Below, piece after piece: positions 1 through 7,764 of a stretch of 39,151 nucleotides of DNA. Each line of letters opens with the position of its first letter. Positions within the stretch are counted from its first letter, which is position 1. The notes under the pieces are model-generated. The model was given only the letters and a program-made list of their open reading frames with translations. It was not told where the DNA came from and searched no databases. The stretch lies in the NCBI GenBank assembly GCA_903885375.1, contig CAISIK010000038.1, positions 1 through 39,151 on the forward strand, written 5' to 3'. This DNA comes from an uncultured Pseudomonadota bacterium. Its GTDB lineage: Bacteria > Myxococcota_A > UBA796 > SXON01. The position numbers and the translations under genes are program-made.

Positions 1-13
1 CGCCACCCCCGCC

Positions 14-55
14 GCCGCGTGCCGCCACTCCCCCGCCGCGTGCCGCCACTCCCCC
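14..55. repeat. Two perfect copies of a 21-bp tandem repeat
   Basis: Bases 14-34 and 35-55 are identical 21-mers, each starting gccgcgtgccgcc and ending in a run of five C. A degenerate partial copy precedes them at the window edge. The array may extend to the left beyond the window. No function is evident. Confidence 0.8.
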
Positions 56-362
56 GCCGCCGTCGCGCCACGGCGCCGCCCCGCCCACCGCCGTCAGGCC
101 GGTGCAGCCAGACCCACGCGGGCCGGCGGTGTGCGCCGTGGTAGCGTCGGCGACGCCCCGCCGGTTCGATGACGAGCCGGGTGACGGTGCGGTCCGCCGC
201 GACCGAGGCCCGCTTCGGGCCGACGGAGCGGCGGACTGCGCCGGCAGGCCCCCGCGCCAACGCCCCGCCCCCTCGCGTCGCCCCCCCCCCGACACACACA
301 CCGCCGACCCCGCGCCCGCGGTCGAAGCGTCCTGCCCGGCCGCCTCGGAACCGCGAGCGTCG
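56..362. other. Non-coding GC-rich stretch downstream of the cys operon
   Basis: I see no convincing gene here. All open frames are Arg/Pro/Ala-rich, as expected from shadow frames in high-GC DNA. There is a run of ten C at about 285-294 followed by a short CA-alternating run. The minus-strand operon ends at 363, so this is its downstream flank. No hairpin with a T-tract was recognised. Confidence 0.5.
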
Positions 363-1508
363 TCAGTACGTCGGCAACGAGGGGTCGACGAGCTGCGCCC
401 ACGCCACGATGCCTCCCTCCATGTTGGTGACCCGGTACCCCGCCGCCGCCAGCACGGTGGCCGCCTGCGAGGAGCGCCCGCCCAGCTTGCAGTGCACGAG
501 GATCTCCCGATCGCGGGGAATCTCCGCGAGCCGCTCGGCCACCTGGGTGTGGGGGATGAGCGCGTCGGCGAAGGCGAGCTTGACGATGTGCGACTCGGAG
601 AGGCCGCGCACGTCGAGCACGAAGGGCGCCCAGCCGTCGTCGAGCTTCGCCTTGATCTCGGTCACGCCGAGCCGAGCGAAGTCGCCGCTGAGGGTGGGGG
701 CGAGCTCCTTGGAGGCGCCGCTCTTCGGCACTCCGCAGAACTGGTCGTAGTCGATGAGCCCGGTGATCGGGCGGGCGTCGGGGTCGCGGCGGAGCTTCAG
801 CTCGCGAAACGACATGGCGAGCGCGTCGAACAGCAGCAGGCGGCCGGAGAGGCTCGTTCCCTTGCCGAGGAGCAGCTTCAGCGTTTCGGTTGCCTGGATG
901 GTGCCGATGATGCCGGGCAGGACGCCGAGCACGCCGCCCTCGGCGCACGAAGGCACGAGCCCTGGTGGCGGCGGCTCCGGGTAGAGGTCGCGGTAGTTCG
1001 GGCCGTCGCCGTGGCAGAAGACGCTCGCCTGGCCCTCGAACTTGAAGATGCTGCCGTACACGTTGGGCTTGCCGAGCAGCACGCAGGCGTCGTTCACGAG
1101 GTAGCGGGTGGGGAAGTTGTCCGTACCATCCACCACCACGTCGTAGGGGCCGAGGATGCGGAGGGCGTTCTCGCTGCTGAGGGCCTCCTCGTAGAGGTCT
1201 ACCTGCACGTGGGGGTTGAGGTCCTCGATCCGGGCCTTAGCGGAGAGCACTTTGGCCTTCCCCACGCTGGAGGTGCCGTGGATGATCTGGCGCTGGAGGT
1301 TGGAGGCGTCCACCACGTCGAAGTCCACGATGCCGATGCGGCCCACGCCAGCGGCGGCCAGGTACAGGAGGAGCGGCGAGCCGAGGCCGCCGGTGCCCAC
1401 GCACAAAACGCTGGAGTTCTTCAGCTTCGTCTGCCCCTCCATGCCCACCTCGTCGAGGATGAGGTGCCGGGAGTAGCGGGCGATCTCCTCGTTGCTCAAC
1501 GGGGTCAT
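363..1508 (-). CDS. moeZ: MoeZ/MoeBR-type sulfur-carrier adenylyltransferase with C-terminal rhodanese domain
   Basis: A 381-residue ThiF/MoeB-type E1-like enzyme joined to a rhodanese domain. It is expected to adenylate the C-terminal Gly of the neighbouring CysO-like carrier and transfer sulfur to make a thiocarboxylate. Visible features are the nucleotide loop GTGGLGS (38-44), the DGTDNF motif (about 127-132), Cys188 in SCAEGG, and the rhodanese loop CKLGGRS with Cys340. The two CxxC zinc pairs of E. coli MoeB are absent: the first site reads NYRD and the second ARPI. From memory, mycobacterial MoeZ lacks them too. The ATG at 1508 overlaps the carrier's TGA (ATGA). Last gene of the cysM operon. 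The family is certain; the partner is inferred from context. Confidence 0.93.
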   Translation of the reverse strand: MTPLSNEEIARYSRHLILDEVGMEGQTKLKNSSVLCVGTGGLGSPLLLYLAAAGVGRIGIVDFDVVDASNLQRQIIHGTSSVGKAKVLSAKARIEDLNPHVQVDLYEEALSSENALRILGPYDVVVDGTDNFPTRYLVNDACVLLGKPNVYGSIFKFEGQASVFCHGDGPNYRDLYPEPPPPGLVPSCAEGGVLGVLPGIIGTIQATETLKLLLGKGTSLSGRLLLFDALAMSFRELKLRRDPDARPITGLIDYDQFCGVPKSGASKELAPTLSGDFARLGVTEIKAKLDDGWAPFVLDVRGLSESHIVKLAFADALIPHTQVAERLAEIPRDREILVHCKLGGRSSQAATVLAAAGYRVTNMEGGIVAWAQLVDPSLPTY

Positions 1509-1786
1509 CGGGCGCCACCCGCAATGGAGGGCACGATCGTGAGGGTGTCGCCCGCGGAGAGCGGCGTGGCCTCTTTCTGCAGGTGACGGATGTCCTCGTG
1601 GCCCTTGTACACGTTCACGAAGCTGCGGAGCTTGCCTTCCGGCGTGCGGAGGTGTGTGGCCAGCGCCGGGTGCGCGGTCGTCAACGCATCGAGGGCGGCG
1701 CCGGCGGTGTCGGCCGACACGGGCACGGAGGACACGCCGCCGACGTAGCCACGGAGCGCGGTGGGGATGAGGATGTTCACGGACAT
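1505..1786 (-). CDS. cysO: CysO/MoaD-family sulfur carrier protein with capped Gly-Gly end
   Basis: A 93-residue beta-grasp (ubiquitin-like) protein that closely resembles CysO of Mycobacterium in its start (MSVNILIPTALR), its FVNVY strand and its end (TLTIVPSIAGG). In the family the C-terminal Gly-Gly is thiocarboxylated and donates sulfide to CysM. Here the Gly-Gly (90-91) is followed by Ala-Arg, so the reactive end is blocked until two residues are removed. The JAMM protease encoded just upstream is the obvious candidate, by analogy with QbsE/QbsD in Pseudomonas. Its ATG lies inside the end of the JAMM gene (10-base overlap) and its stop overlaps the moeZ start, so translation is probably coupled. 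Confidence 0.9.
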   Translation of the reverse strand: MSVNILIPTALRGYVGGVSSVPVSADTAGAALDALTTAHPALATHLRTPEGKLRSFVNVYKGHEDIRHLQKEATPLSAGDTLTIVPSIAGGAR

Positions 1787-2208
1787 GGGGGCACACCAGG
1801 GGAAAGGGGTTCTTCGTCCATCACGCTGCGGTCCTCCCGCAGTCGCCAGCTTTGGAGGGTGTCGGCCCGGCCCGCGCGCACCGAAACGATGAGGTAGCTC
1901 ATGTTCGGAAGCGCGTGATCGCGGTCGAAATCGGAATATCGCGAGGGGTGGTCGGGGTGGCTGTGGTAGTAGCCCACGATCTCCAGGCCCTCGGCCTCGA
2001 GCGCCGCCTCGGCGCGCGCGAGCGCGAGGGGGCCCACCGCGTAGCGGTTGGCGAGGCTGTCCGCGCGTTCGTTCACCAGCGCGGCCACCCGGGTGACCAC
2101 ACCCGCCGCGCGGCTTCCCGCGAGGATGCCCACGACCTCGTGCGGGTAGCCGGCCTCGGCGTGGGCGAGGATGTCGGCCCTCGCGGAGCCCTCCAGCCTC
2201 AGTCCCAC
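1777..2208 (-). CDS. mec: Mec-type JAMM/MPN+ metalloprotease
   Basis: A 143-residue JAB1/MPN/Mov34 metalloprotease. The JAMM signature is complete: Glu24 in HEVVG, then His82, His84, Ser92 and Asp95 in HSHPDHPSRYSDFD. In Mycobacterium, Mec hydrolyses the CysO-cysteine adduct to release cysteine; a related enzyme (QbsD) trims residues after a carrier's Gly-Gly. Both activities make sense here. The GTG at 2208 is chosen because GGAGGA lies six bases upstream and the start falls just inside the end of cysM (stop at 2199-2201). Starts further upstream would overlap cysM deeply and add Arg/Gly-rich shadow sequence. Confidence 0.9.
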   Translation of the reverse strand: MGLRLEGSARADILAHAEAGYPHEVVGILAGSRAAGVVTRVAALVNERADSLANRYAVGPLALARAEAALEAEGLEIVGYYHSHPDHPSRYSDFDRDHALPNMSYLIVSVRAGRADTLQSWRLREDRSVMDEEPLSPGVPPCP

Positions 2209-3092
2209 AGGTGGTCCTCCGACACGTAGCGCTCGCCCCCGTCGGGAAACAGCGTGACCACCACGCCCGACTCCAGACCGCGGGCCACCTCGAGCGCGCC
2301 CCAGAGGGCGGCACCCGACGAGGGCCCCACGAGGAGGCCTTCCTCCCGGCCGAGTCGTTGGCGCAGCTCCAGCGATTCTTCCGTGGGGGCCCACAGCATC
2401 CGGTCGGCCGTGGCCGCGTCCCAGATCGGGGGCGAGATGGCAGAGGGGAGGTGCTTGAGCCCTTCGAGCCCGTGGAAGGGGCCCGCGGGTTGGACGGCCA
2501 CGGTGCGGATGCCCCCGTTGCGCTTCCGGAGCCCGCGGGCCGTGCCCACGAAGGTGCCGGTGGTGCCGAGGCCGGCCACCCAGTGGGTCACGCGGCCGTC
2601 GGTCTGCCGCCAGATCTCATGGGCGGTGCCGAGCTCGTGAGCGCGCGGGTTGGCCGGGTTGCTGTACTGGTCGAGGTAGAGCCACCGCGCGGGGTCGGCG
2701 GCCGCGAGCGCCTGCGCGGTGCGGATGGCGCCATCGCTCCCCTCGAGCGGGTCGCTCAACAGGAGGTCCACACCGTAGGCCTGCAAGAGCCGCTTGCGCT
2801 CCCGGTTGGCGTTCGCCGGCAGCACGAGCGTGAGCGGGAGGCCCAGCTCGGCGCAGAAGCTTCCGTAGGCGATGCCGGTGTTGCCGGAGGAGCTATCGAG
2901 CAGGCGCGCGCCCTTCGGGATGCCGCGCGCGATGCGGTCGCGCAGGATCGCGCTTGCCGCGCGGTCCTTCACCGACCCGCCCGGGTTGGCCGACTCGATC
3001 TTCGCCCACACTTCCACGCCCGTAGGCAGCGAGCCTACGACCTTGCGCAGCCGTACCAGCGGCGTTTCGCCGACGAGGTCGAAGCGGGACAA
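2199..3092 (-). CDS. cysM: Cysteine synthase, CysM-type (PLP fold-type II)
   Basis: A 297-residue PLP-dependent beta-replacement enzyme. Motifs: NPGGSVKDR with the PLP lysine Lys42, SSGNTG (68-73), the phosphate-binding GLGTTGT loop and a late PSSGAA. It is expected to join an activated serine (O-phosphoserine or O-acetylserine) to sulfur delivered by the thiocarboxylated CysO-like carrier. The operon context favours the CysM branch over a free-sulfide CysK. No ATG or GTG fits the frame near the conserved start; a TTG at 3092 with GGAG five bases upstream gives MSRFDLVGETPLV, the expected N-terminus. First gene of the cysM-mec-cysO-moeZ operon. Confidence 0.92.
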   Translation of the reverse strand: MSRFDLVGETPLVRLRKVVGSLPTGVEVWAKIESANPGGSVKDRAASAILRDRIARGIPKGARLLDSSSGNTGIAYGSFCAELGLPLTLVLPANANRERKRLLQAYGVDLLLSDPLEGSDGAIRTAQALAAADPARWLYLDQYSNPANPRAHELGTAHEIWRQTDGRVTHWVAGLGTTGTFVGTARGLRKRNGGIRTVAVQPAGPFHGLEGLKHLPSAISPPIWDAATADRMLWAPTEESLELRQRLGREEGLLVGPSSGAALWGALEVARGLESGVVVTLFPDGGERYVSEDHLWD

Positions 3093-3110
3093 GCAGGCTC
3101 CATGGCGCCT

Positions 3111-3116
3111 ACCATA
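3111..3116 (-). promoter_or_regulatory. Putative -10 element (TATGGT) of the cys operon
   Basis: On the minus strand TATGGT lies seven bases before an out-of-frame ATG (3103-3101) and 18 bases before the cysM TTG. Position and shape match the -10-like elements in front of several other genes in the window. Transcription would start close to that ATG, leaving a leader of about 11 bases that contains the cysM GGAG site. Confidence 0.4.
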
Positions 3117-3197
3117 GGCGCCGTTTTCTCGACGTCGATGGGGAGTCGGGAGGATGTGACGTGTCTTACATCCCCGCGGGTGGGACTCGCCGCCGTG

Positions 3198-3203
3198 TAC
3201 ACT
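3198..3203 (+). promoter_or_regulatory. Putative -10 element (TACACT) of the first CotH gene
   Basis: TACACT is six bases upstream of the ATG at 3210, and no Shine-Dalgarno sequence is present. This spacing puts the transcript start at or next to the ATG, suggesting a leaderless mRNA. Confidence 0.45.
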
Positions 3204-3209
3204 TCGGGC

Positions 3210-5423
3210 ATGTGGCTCCTCCTTGTCGCGTGCGCGCCCGTCCCTGGTGGCTCGGCGGCAGCGCCCCCGGAGGAAGGCGCCACCGCGCTGCCCGATGACG
3301 TACCCACCTGGGCGTGGTGCGCCGAGCCCGCGCCGCTCCGCCTCAACGAGCTCCTCGCCGCCAACGTGGATGGCCTCGCCGACGAAGACGGCGACAGCTC
3401 CGACTGGATCGAGCTCATGCCCCTCTCCGGCCCCACTTCGCTCGCCGGCTGGCGGCTCTCCGAGGCGGCCACGGGAGGCTGGCCGCTCCCCGACGCCGAG
3501 CTCGGTGGGCCCACGCTGGTTTTCGCCTCCGAGAAGGACCGCGCGGCCGCCGAATGGCACGCCGACTTCCGCCTCGACGACGCCGGCGGCGAGCTCTTCC
3601 TGCTCGCGCCCGAGGGCTGCGTGGGCGATCACGTCACCCGCCCGCGCACCTACGCGAACGTGTCGCAGGGCCGCGACGCCACCTCGGAGTGGATGTTCTT
3701 CCTCGAGCCCACCCCCGGCGGGGCCAACACCACCGAGGGTCGTGCCGGCTTCGCCGAGACGCCGAGCATCTCGCCTGCGGGGGGCGCCCTCGCCGAGGGT
3801 GCGCCGATCACCCTGTCCGGCAACGGCACCCTGACCTGGACCGCGAACGGCGAGCCGCCGACCGCCGAGGACAGCGTGTACACCGCGCCGATCGCGCTCC
3901 CAGCGGGTGATGTCGTGCCCATCCGCGCGGTGGCCCACGAGGAGGGCCTCTGGCCGAGCCGTCCCGCGACCGCCACCTTCATCGGGCAGGCCGACCGCTT
4001 CGACGCGGGCGTGCGCGTGGTGGCCATCACCTTCGCCAACGCCGACCTCTTCGACCCGGTGACCGGCATCTACGAGTACGGCCCCGACTACGAACGCAGC
4101 TACCCCTACTTCGGCGCGAACTTCTGGGAGTTGTGGGAGCGTCCCGTGCACGTGGACCTCTTCGGGCCCGCGGGCGAAATCCTCGCCAGCCAGGACGCCG
4201 GCATCCAGATCGCCGGCGGCTACAGCCGAGCCTTCGACCAGCGGAACTTCGAGCTCATCGCGCGCACCGCGTACGGTCCCGAGGCCTTCCAGGCCTCGAT
4301 CTTCCCCCTCGAGTCGCGCCGACGCTTCGAGCGCCTCTACCTGCGGAACGGGGGAGACTGGTGCGGGACGCAGCTCGTGGATGGGGTCGTCCAGTCCCTG
4401 TTCCGATCGGACTCCGGCGAGCGGGCGGCGTCGGTGGACGCGCAAGCCTACGAGCCCGCCCTCGTCTACCTCAACGGCGAGTTCTGGGGCGTGTACGAGC
4501 TCAAGGAGCGCCTCGACGAGGACTGGATGGCGGCGCACCGCGGCGCCGACCCCGAGAACGTGGACTTCGTGAAGCTCGGGTGGACCCACGACGCCAACTG
4601 GACGGTCGAGGCCGGCGACTGGCAGGCCTTCGACGCCCTCGAAGCGCTCGTGGCCGCGGAAGACCTCGCCGACCCCGACGCCTACGCCGCCTTCACCGCG
4701 ATGGTGGACGTGGACAACTTCATCGGCGCGATCGTCGCCCAGGGGTGGATCGGCAACACCGACTGGTGGGGCAACAACCTCCGGCTCTGGCGCCCCCGCG
4801 AGGTCGATGGGCGCTGGCGCTGGATGGTCTACGACTTCGGCCACGGCTGGACCGACCCGGCGTACGATCACCTCGCCACTTCGGTGAACGGCAACTGGAC
4901 GGCCCTCCCGGTGGGGGAGGCCCTCCGCAACGCCGAATTCCACGACCGCTTCGTGAACGTGCACGCGGACTGGCTGAACACCACGCTCCGGGGTGCGGAG
5001 GCGGCGGCGCGCGTACGCGAGCTGGCGGCCGAGGTGCGGCCGGTGATGGACGAGCAGCGCGCGCGCTGGTGCGGCGGCGCGAGCATGCCGGCCTGGGAGT
5101 CGGCCATCGAGTACGCGGAGTGGTTCGCCGAGGAGCGGGCCGCGGCCGTGGAGGCCTCGCTCGTGCGGCACCTCGCCCCGGGCGCGCGCCGCGAGCTCGC
5201 GCTCGCGGCAGACCCGCCCGAAGCCGGGCGCTTCCAGCTCGCCGTGGTCGAGGTGCGCTCGGGCTTCGCCGGCACCTACTACGAGGATGTCCCCGTCACG
5301 GTGGAGGCGGTCGCGGAGAGCGGCTGGCACTTCCTGGGCTGGTCCGATGGCGAGGCGGATGCGCGTCGCACCGTCCGGCTCTCCGACGACACCTCGCTCG
5401 AGGCGCGGTTCGAGGCGGACTGA
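3210..5423 (+). CDS. CotH-family kinase lipoprotein with lamin-tail and chitobiase-like domains
   Basis: A 737-residue exported protein. The leader is extremely short (MWLLLVAC, lipidated Cys8). Domains in order: lamin-tail-type domain (about 42-172; LRLNELLAANVDG, DWIEL), chitobiase/hexosaminidase C-terminal-like Ig module (about 185-257), CotH domain (about 268-650; YLNGEFWGVYELKERLD, MVYDFGHGW), and a C-terminal InlB/bacterial-repeat-like module (about 668-737; GWHFLGWSDG). CotH proteins are atypical secretory-pathway kinases that phosphorylate coat proteins in Bacillus; in this lineage the substrates are unknown. It is transcribed away from cysM and converges on the phosphodiesterase-fold gene. 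A second, shorter CotH lipoprotein lies at 29401. Confidence 0.88.
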   Translation: MWLLLVACAPVPGGSAAAPPEEGATALPDDVPTWAWCAEPAPLRLNELLAANVDGLADEDGDSSDWIELMPLSGPTSLAGWRLSEAATGGWPLPDAELGGPTLVFASEKDRAAAEWHADFRLDDAGGELFLLAPEGCVGDHVTRPRTYANVSQGRDATSEWMFFLEPTPGGANTTEGRAGFAETPSISPAGGALAEGAPITLSGNGTLTWTANGEPPTAEDSVYTAPIALPAGDVVPIRAVAHEEGLWPSRPATATFIGQADRFDAGVRVVAITFANADLFDPVTGIYEYGPDYERSYPYFGANFWELWERPVHVDLFGPAGEILASQDAGIQIAGGYSRAFDQRNFELIARTAYGPEAFQASIFPLESRRRFERLYLRNGGDWCGTQLVDGVVQSLFRSDSGERAASVDAQAYEPALVYLNGEFWGVYELKERLDEDWMAAHRGADPENVDFVKLGWTHDANWTVEAGDWQAFDALEALVAAEDLADPDAYAAFTAMVDVDNFIGAIVAQGWIGNTDWWGNNLRLWRPREVDGRWRWMVYDFGHGWTDPAYDHLATSVNGNWTALPVGEALRNAEFHDRFVNVHADWLNTTLRGAEAAARVRELAAEVRPVMDEQRARWCGGASMPAWESAIEYAEWFAEERAAAVEASLVRHLAPGARRELALAADPPEAGRFQLAVVEVRSGFAGTYYEDVPVTVEAVAESGWHFLGWSDGEADARRTVRLSDDTSLEARFEAD

Positions 5424-5451
5424 CGCGCCCGGCCACGCGGCACCGCCCCGC

Positions 5452-6423
5452 TCAACGCAGGGAGAGCTCCGCCACCACCGGCCAGTGGTCGCTCACGAAG
5501 GGGTCCACCGGCTCGACCCACGCCCGCTCGGTTCGCAAACCGGCGCCGTGGAAGATCCAGTCGAGCGTGCGGTCGGGCGCCGAGGCGCCGGGCGGCAGGT
5601 AGGTGCCCGCGGCGGGGAGGAGCTGCCCGGCGGGCGGCAGCGCGCTCGCGAACCGGTCGAAGAAGGGATCGATGGCGGCTCGCTCTCCGGGGTGGTCCTC
5701 GCGGTCGGTGGGGAGGCGCGAGGGGTCATCCCCGGGCGGCAGCAGGTTGAAGTCGCCGCCGAGGAGGTGGGGGGAGGGGCCGCGCTCCATCCACGCGGAC
5801 ACCTCGCGCATCTGGCGCACGAGCGTGTCGTCGCCGCCGGTGAAGGCGGAGAGGTGGGTGTTGCCCACGCGAAGCGACCCCCCGGCGGGGAGGGGAACCT
5901 CGGCCGAGAGGAGCGCCCGGTGCAGGTTGAAGTGGGCGCGCAGCCGTGGTTCGCGCAGGCCGGGGAGGGACAGGCGCTCGGGCCGGGAGAGCGGCGCGCG
6001 GGCGAGGATGGCGAGGTGCAGGTCGAGCCTGCGCAGGAAGCGGTGGGGCGGGAAGGGCACGAAGCGGTTCCGGTGCACCGGCGCGCTCACGGCACCGAAG
6101 CCGGGCAGCGCGGCCACCAGGGCGGCGAGCTGGTCGTGGCGGTCGGTGCGGTCGGAGCCGCGGTCCACCTCCTGAAGGAGCACGACGTCGGCCTCGAGGC
6201 GGCGGAGCACCGCCACCACCCCGGCGAGCGCGCGGGCCTGGTCGGCCGGGGGCACGAACACGGCCTTTCCGCCTTCGTAGAACCAGGGCTCGCGGCGGCC
6301 GCCGCAGAACTGGAGGTTCCACGACACCACGCGGAAGGGACGAACCGTCGGGAGTGACCGATCGCCGGGCCGACCGGCCGACCCGATCGCACGGTACCGG
6401 TGGGGGGTGCAGAGTGCGGCCAC
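5452..6423 (-). CDS. Endonuclease/exonuclease/phosphatase (EEP) family hydrolase
   Basis: A 323-residue DNase I/sphingomyelinase-fold metal-dependent phosphodiesterase. Motifs: VVSWNLQF with the metal-binding Asn, LLQEVDRG with the catalytic Glu, GNTHLS, GGDFN, and a C-terminal SDHWPV. The substrate cannot be read from sequence (nucleic acid, phosphoinositide and sphingolipid members all share these motifs). The start is uncertain. The GTG at 6423 is chosen because TAGGCC sits five bases upstream, the same arrangement as at 28609 and 31092; it adds about 31 residues before the domain. The GTG at 6330 would start right at the first strand and has no visible initiation signal. No signal peptide is obvious. 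Confidence 0.8.
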   Translation of the reverse strand: MAALCTPHRYRAIGSAGRPGDRSLPTVRPFRVVSWNLQFCGGRREPWFYEGGKAVFVPPADQARALAGVVAVLRRLEADVVLLQEVDRGSDRTDRHDQLAALVAALPGFGAVSAPVHRNRFVPFPPHRFLRRLDLHLAILARAPLSRPERLSLPGLREPRLRAHFNLHRALLSAEVPLPAGGSLRVGNTHLSAFTGGDDTLVRQMREVSAWMERGPSPHLLGGDFNLLPPGDDPSRLPTDREDHPGERAAIDPFFDRFASALPPAGQLLPAAGTYLPPGASAPDRTLDWIFHGAGLRTERAWVEPVDPFVSDHWPVVAELSLR

Positions 6424-6428
6424 GATTC

Positions 6429-6434
6429 GGCCTA
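6429..6434 (-). promoter_or_regulatory. Putative -10-like element (TAGGCC) for the EEP hydrolase
   Basis: On the minus strand TAGGCC is five bases before the GTG at 6423. The same hexamer lies five bases before the TorD-like GTG and six before the APC permease ATG. Confidence 0.3.
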
Positions 6435-6473
6435 TCGCCGCCGGATCCGGCTCGCCGGCCGCGGCGCCGTGAA

Positions 6474-6479
6474 TAGCTT
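6474..6479 (+). promoter_or_regulatory. Putative -10 element (TAGCTT) for the PH-like membrane protein
   Basis: GAATAGCTT lies seven bases before the ATG at 6487, with no Shine-Dalgarno sequence. The identical hexamer precedes the gene at 35752 by five bases. Confidence 0.42.
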
Positions 6480-6486
6480 TGGGCGC

Positions 6487-7365
6487 ATGAAAACCTTCCT
6501 CGCCGCCCGCGGCAACCCGCTGTGGTTGCGTGTGCAGCTCGCCGCGCTCGCGGTGCTCGTGCTGGTGTGTGTGGTGCCCGTGGTGGGGCTCCTCGCCGGC
6601 ACCCAGCGCCTCGCCTACACCATCGAGCCCGAGCTCGTCACGGTGGAAGCCACCATCGCCGGAGTGGGCGTGGGCGGTGGCCAGTGGCCGCGCACTGCCC
6701 TCACGGGGGCCGAGGTGGTGGAGCTGCAGGGTTCGCCGCAGCGCGTGGGCGGCACGGCGCTCCCCCACTTCTGCGCGGGGCGATGGCGGCTGCCGGATGG
6801 CCGCTCCGCCTCGCTCGCCACCACCTGCGAATCCGCCGTGGTGGTGATGACGTTCGGCGCCGAAACGGTGGTGGTCTCGCCCGCCGAGCCCGTCGCCTTC
6901 GTGGAGGCCCTCCGGAAGGAAGGCAGTACCGTGCGGGTGGAGCCGCCCATCTCCGCCGAAGGCGCAGGCCCCATGCTCTTCGTGCTCGGGCCCACGCTCC
7001 TCGTGGCGCTCCTGCTCCCGCTGTTGCTCGGCGTGTGGCTGCCCCGCAAGGTGCGTGCGCTGGCCTATTCGGTGGGCGAGGGGCGCCTCACGGTGCCCGC
7101 GCACCTGCGTCCGGTCGTGGTGCCGCTGGCGGGCGTGAAGGCGCGGCGGCAGGCGCTCACGGGGGCGTTCCGCATGGCGGGCACCGGCCTTCCCGGCGTG
7201 CTGCACCTCGGGCGCTACCGCGGCGGGGGGCGCTGGTTGCACTGCGCCGCCAGCAACCTCTCCACCGGTTGGCTCATCGAGAGCGAGCCGCCGGTGTACG
7301 TCACGCCGGAGGACAACGAAGCCTTCGCCCAAGCGCTGCGCGAGGCCGGCGCCGTGGTGGAGTGA
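6487..7365 (+). CDS. Two-helix membrane protein with duplicated PH-like domain
   Basis: A 292-residue protein with transmembrane segments at about 15-38 and 161-186. Between and after them lie two segments that look like copies of one small beta-rich domain: about 40-150 (LAYTIEPELVTV ... PAEPVAFVEALRKEG) and about 190-290 (LAYSVGEGRLTV ... PEDNEAFAQALREAG). Both begin with the same strand pattern and end in the same helix, which resembles the bacterial pleckstrin-homology (bPH) arrangement. I do not recognise a specific family and assign no function. Divergent from the EEP gene and convergent with the DUF4870 gene. Confidence 0.7.
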   Translation: MKTFLAARGNPLWLRVQLAALAVLVLVCVVPVVGLLAGTQRLAYTIEPELVTVEATIAGVGVGGGQWPRTALTGAEVVELQGSPQRVGGTALPHFCAGRWRLPDGRSASLATTCESAVVVMTFGAETVVVSPAEPVAFVEALRKEGSTVRVEPPISAEGAGPMLFVLGPTLLVALLLPLLLGVWLPRKVRALAYSVGEGRLTVPAHLRPVVVPLAGVKARRQALTGAFRMAGTGLPGVLHLGRYRGGGRWLHCAASNLSTGWLIESEPPVYVTPEDNEAFAQALREAGAVVE

Positions 7366-7386
7366 TGCGCCGTGCGCCCGGGGCGG

Positions 7387-7701
7387 TCAGTCCTTGCCCA
7401 CGCCTTCGAGGAGGGGGTAGCCGGCCCACTCGCCGTTGTAGGCGCGGTACGCGAGCCAGATCGGCAAGAAGAACAGGATGAAGCCGAAGCCGCAGGTCAC
7501 GCTGCCGATGATCCAGCCGATCACCTGGAAGACCAGCGATTGCACCGCGTGGTACTTCACGAAGCGGCCGCTGTCCTTGTAGATGAGGTACAGGGCCAGC
7601 GGGCCGAGGAAGGGGAAGACGAAGCTGGACAGATGGGCGATCATGCCCCACATCTTGTCGTCGCTGGTGGGGGACTCTCCCCAGGTCATCGCGTGGGACA
7701 T
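7387..7701 (-). CDS. DUF4870/Tic20-like small membrane protein
   Basis: A 104-residue protein with three hydrophobic helices. It has the family's typical opening (DDKMWGMIAHLSSFVFPFLGPL), the YLIYKDSGRFVKYHAVQSL loop and a final WLAYRAYNGEW. DUF4870 proteins are small integral membrane proteins of unknown role. The start at 7701 (MSHAMTW) is preferred over an upstream GTG because GGAG lies six bases before it. A TACATT -10 candidate is 18 bases upstream. Confidence 0.85.
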   Translation of the reverse strand: MSHAMTWGESPTSDDKMWGMIAHLSSFVFPFLGPLALYLIYKDSGRFVKYHAVQSLVFQVIGWIIGSVTCGFGFILFFLPIWLAYRAYNGEWAGYPLLEGVGKD

Positions 7702-7719
7702 CGAACGCTCCGTGCAGGG

Positions 7720-7725
7720 AATGTA
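7720..7725 (-). promoter_or_regulatory. Putative -10 element (TACATT) for the DUF4870 gene
   Basis: On the minus strand TACATT is 18 bases before the ATG at 7701, and a GGAG ribosome-binding site lies between them. This would be an ordinary short leader, in contrast to the leaderless arrangement at neighbouring genes. Confidence 0.35.
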
Positions 7726-7764
7726 ATCCACGGCGGCGCCGCGAGGCGGGGCGAACGTGCGCGG

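Noticed and set aside
6325..6330. GTG-GTG as start of the EEP hydrolase
   Set aside because: It would begin in the middle of the first strand and has no ribosome site or -10-like element; the GTG at 6423 has one. The choice remains uncertain.
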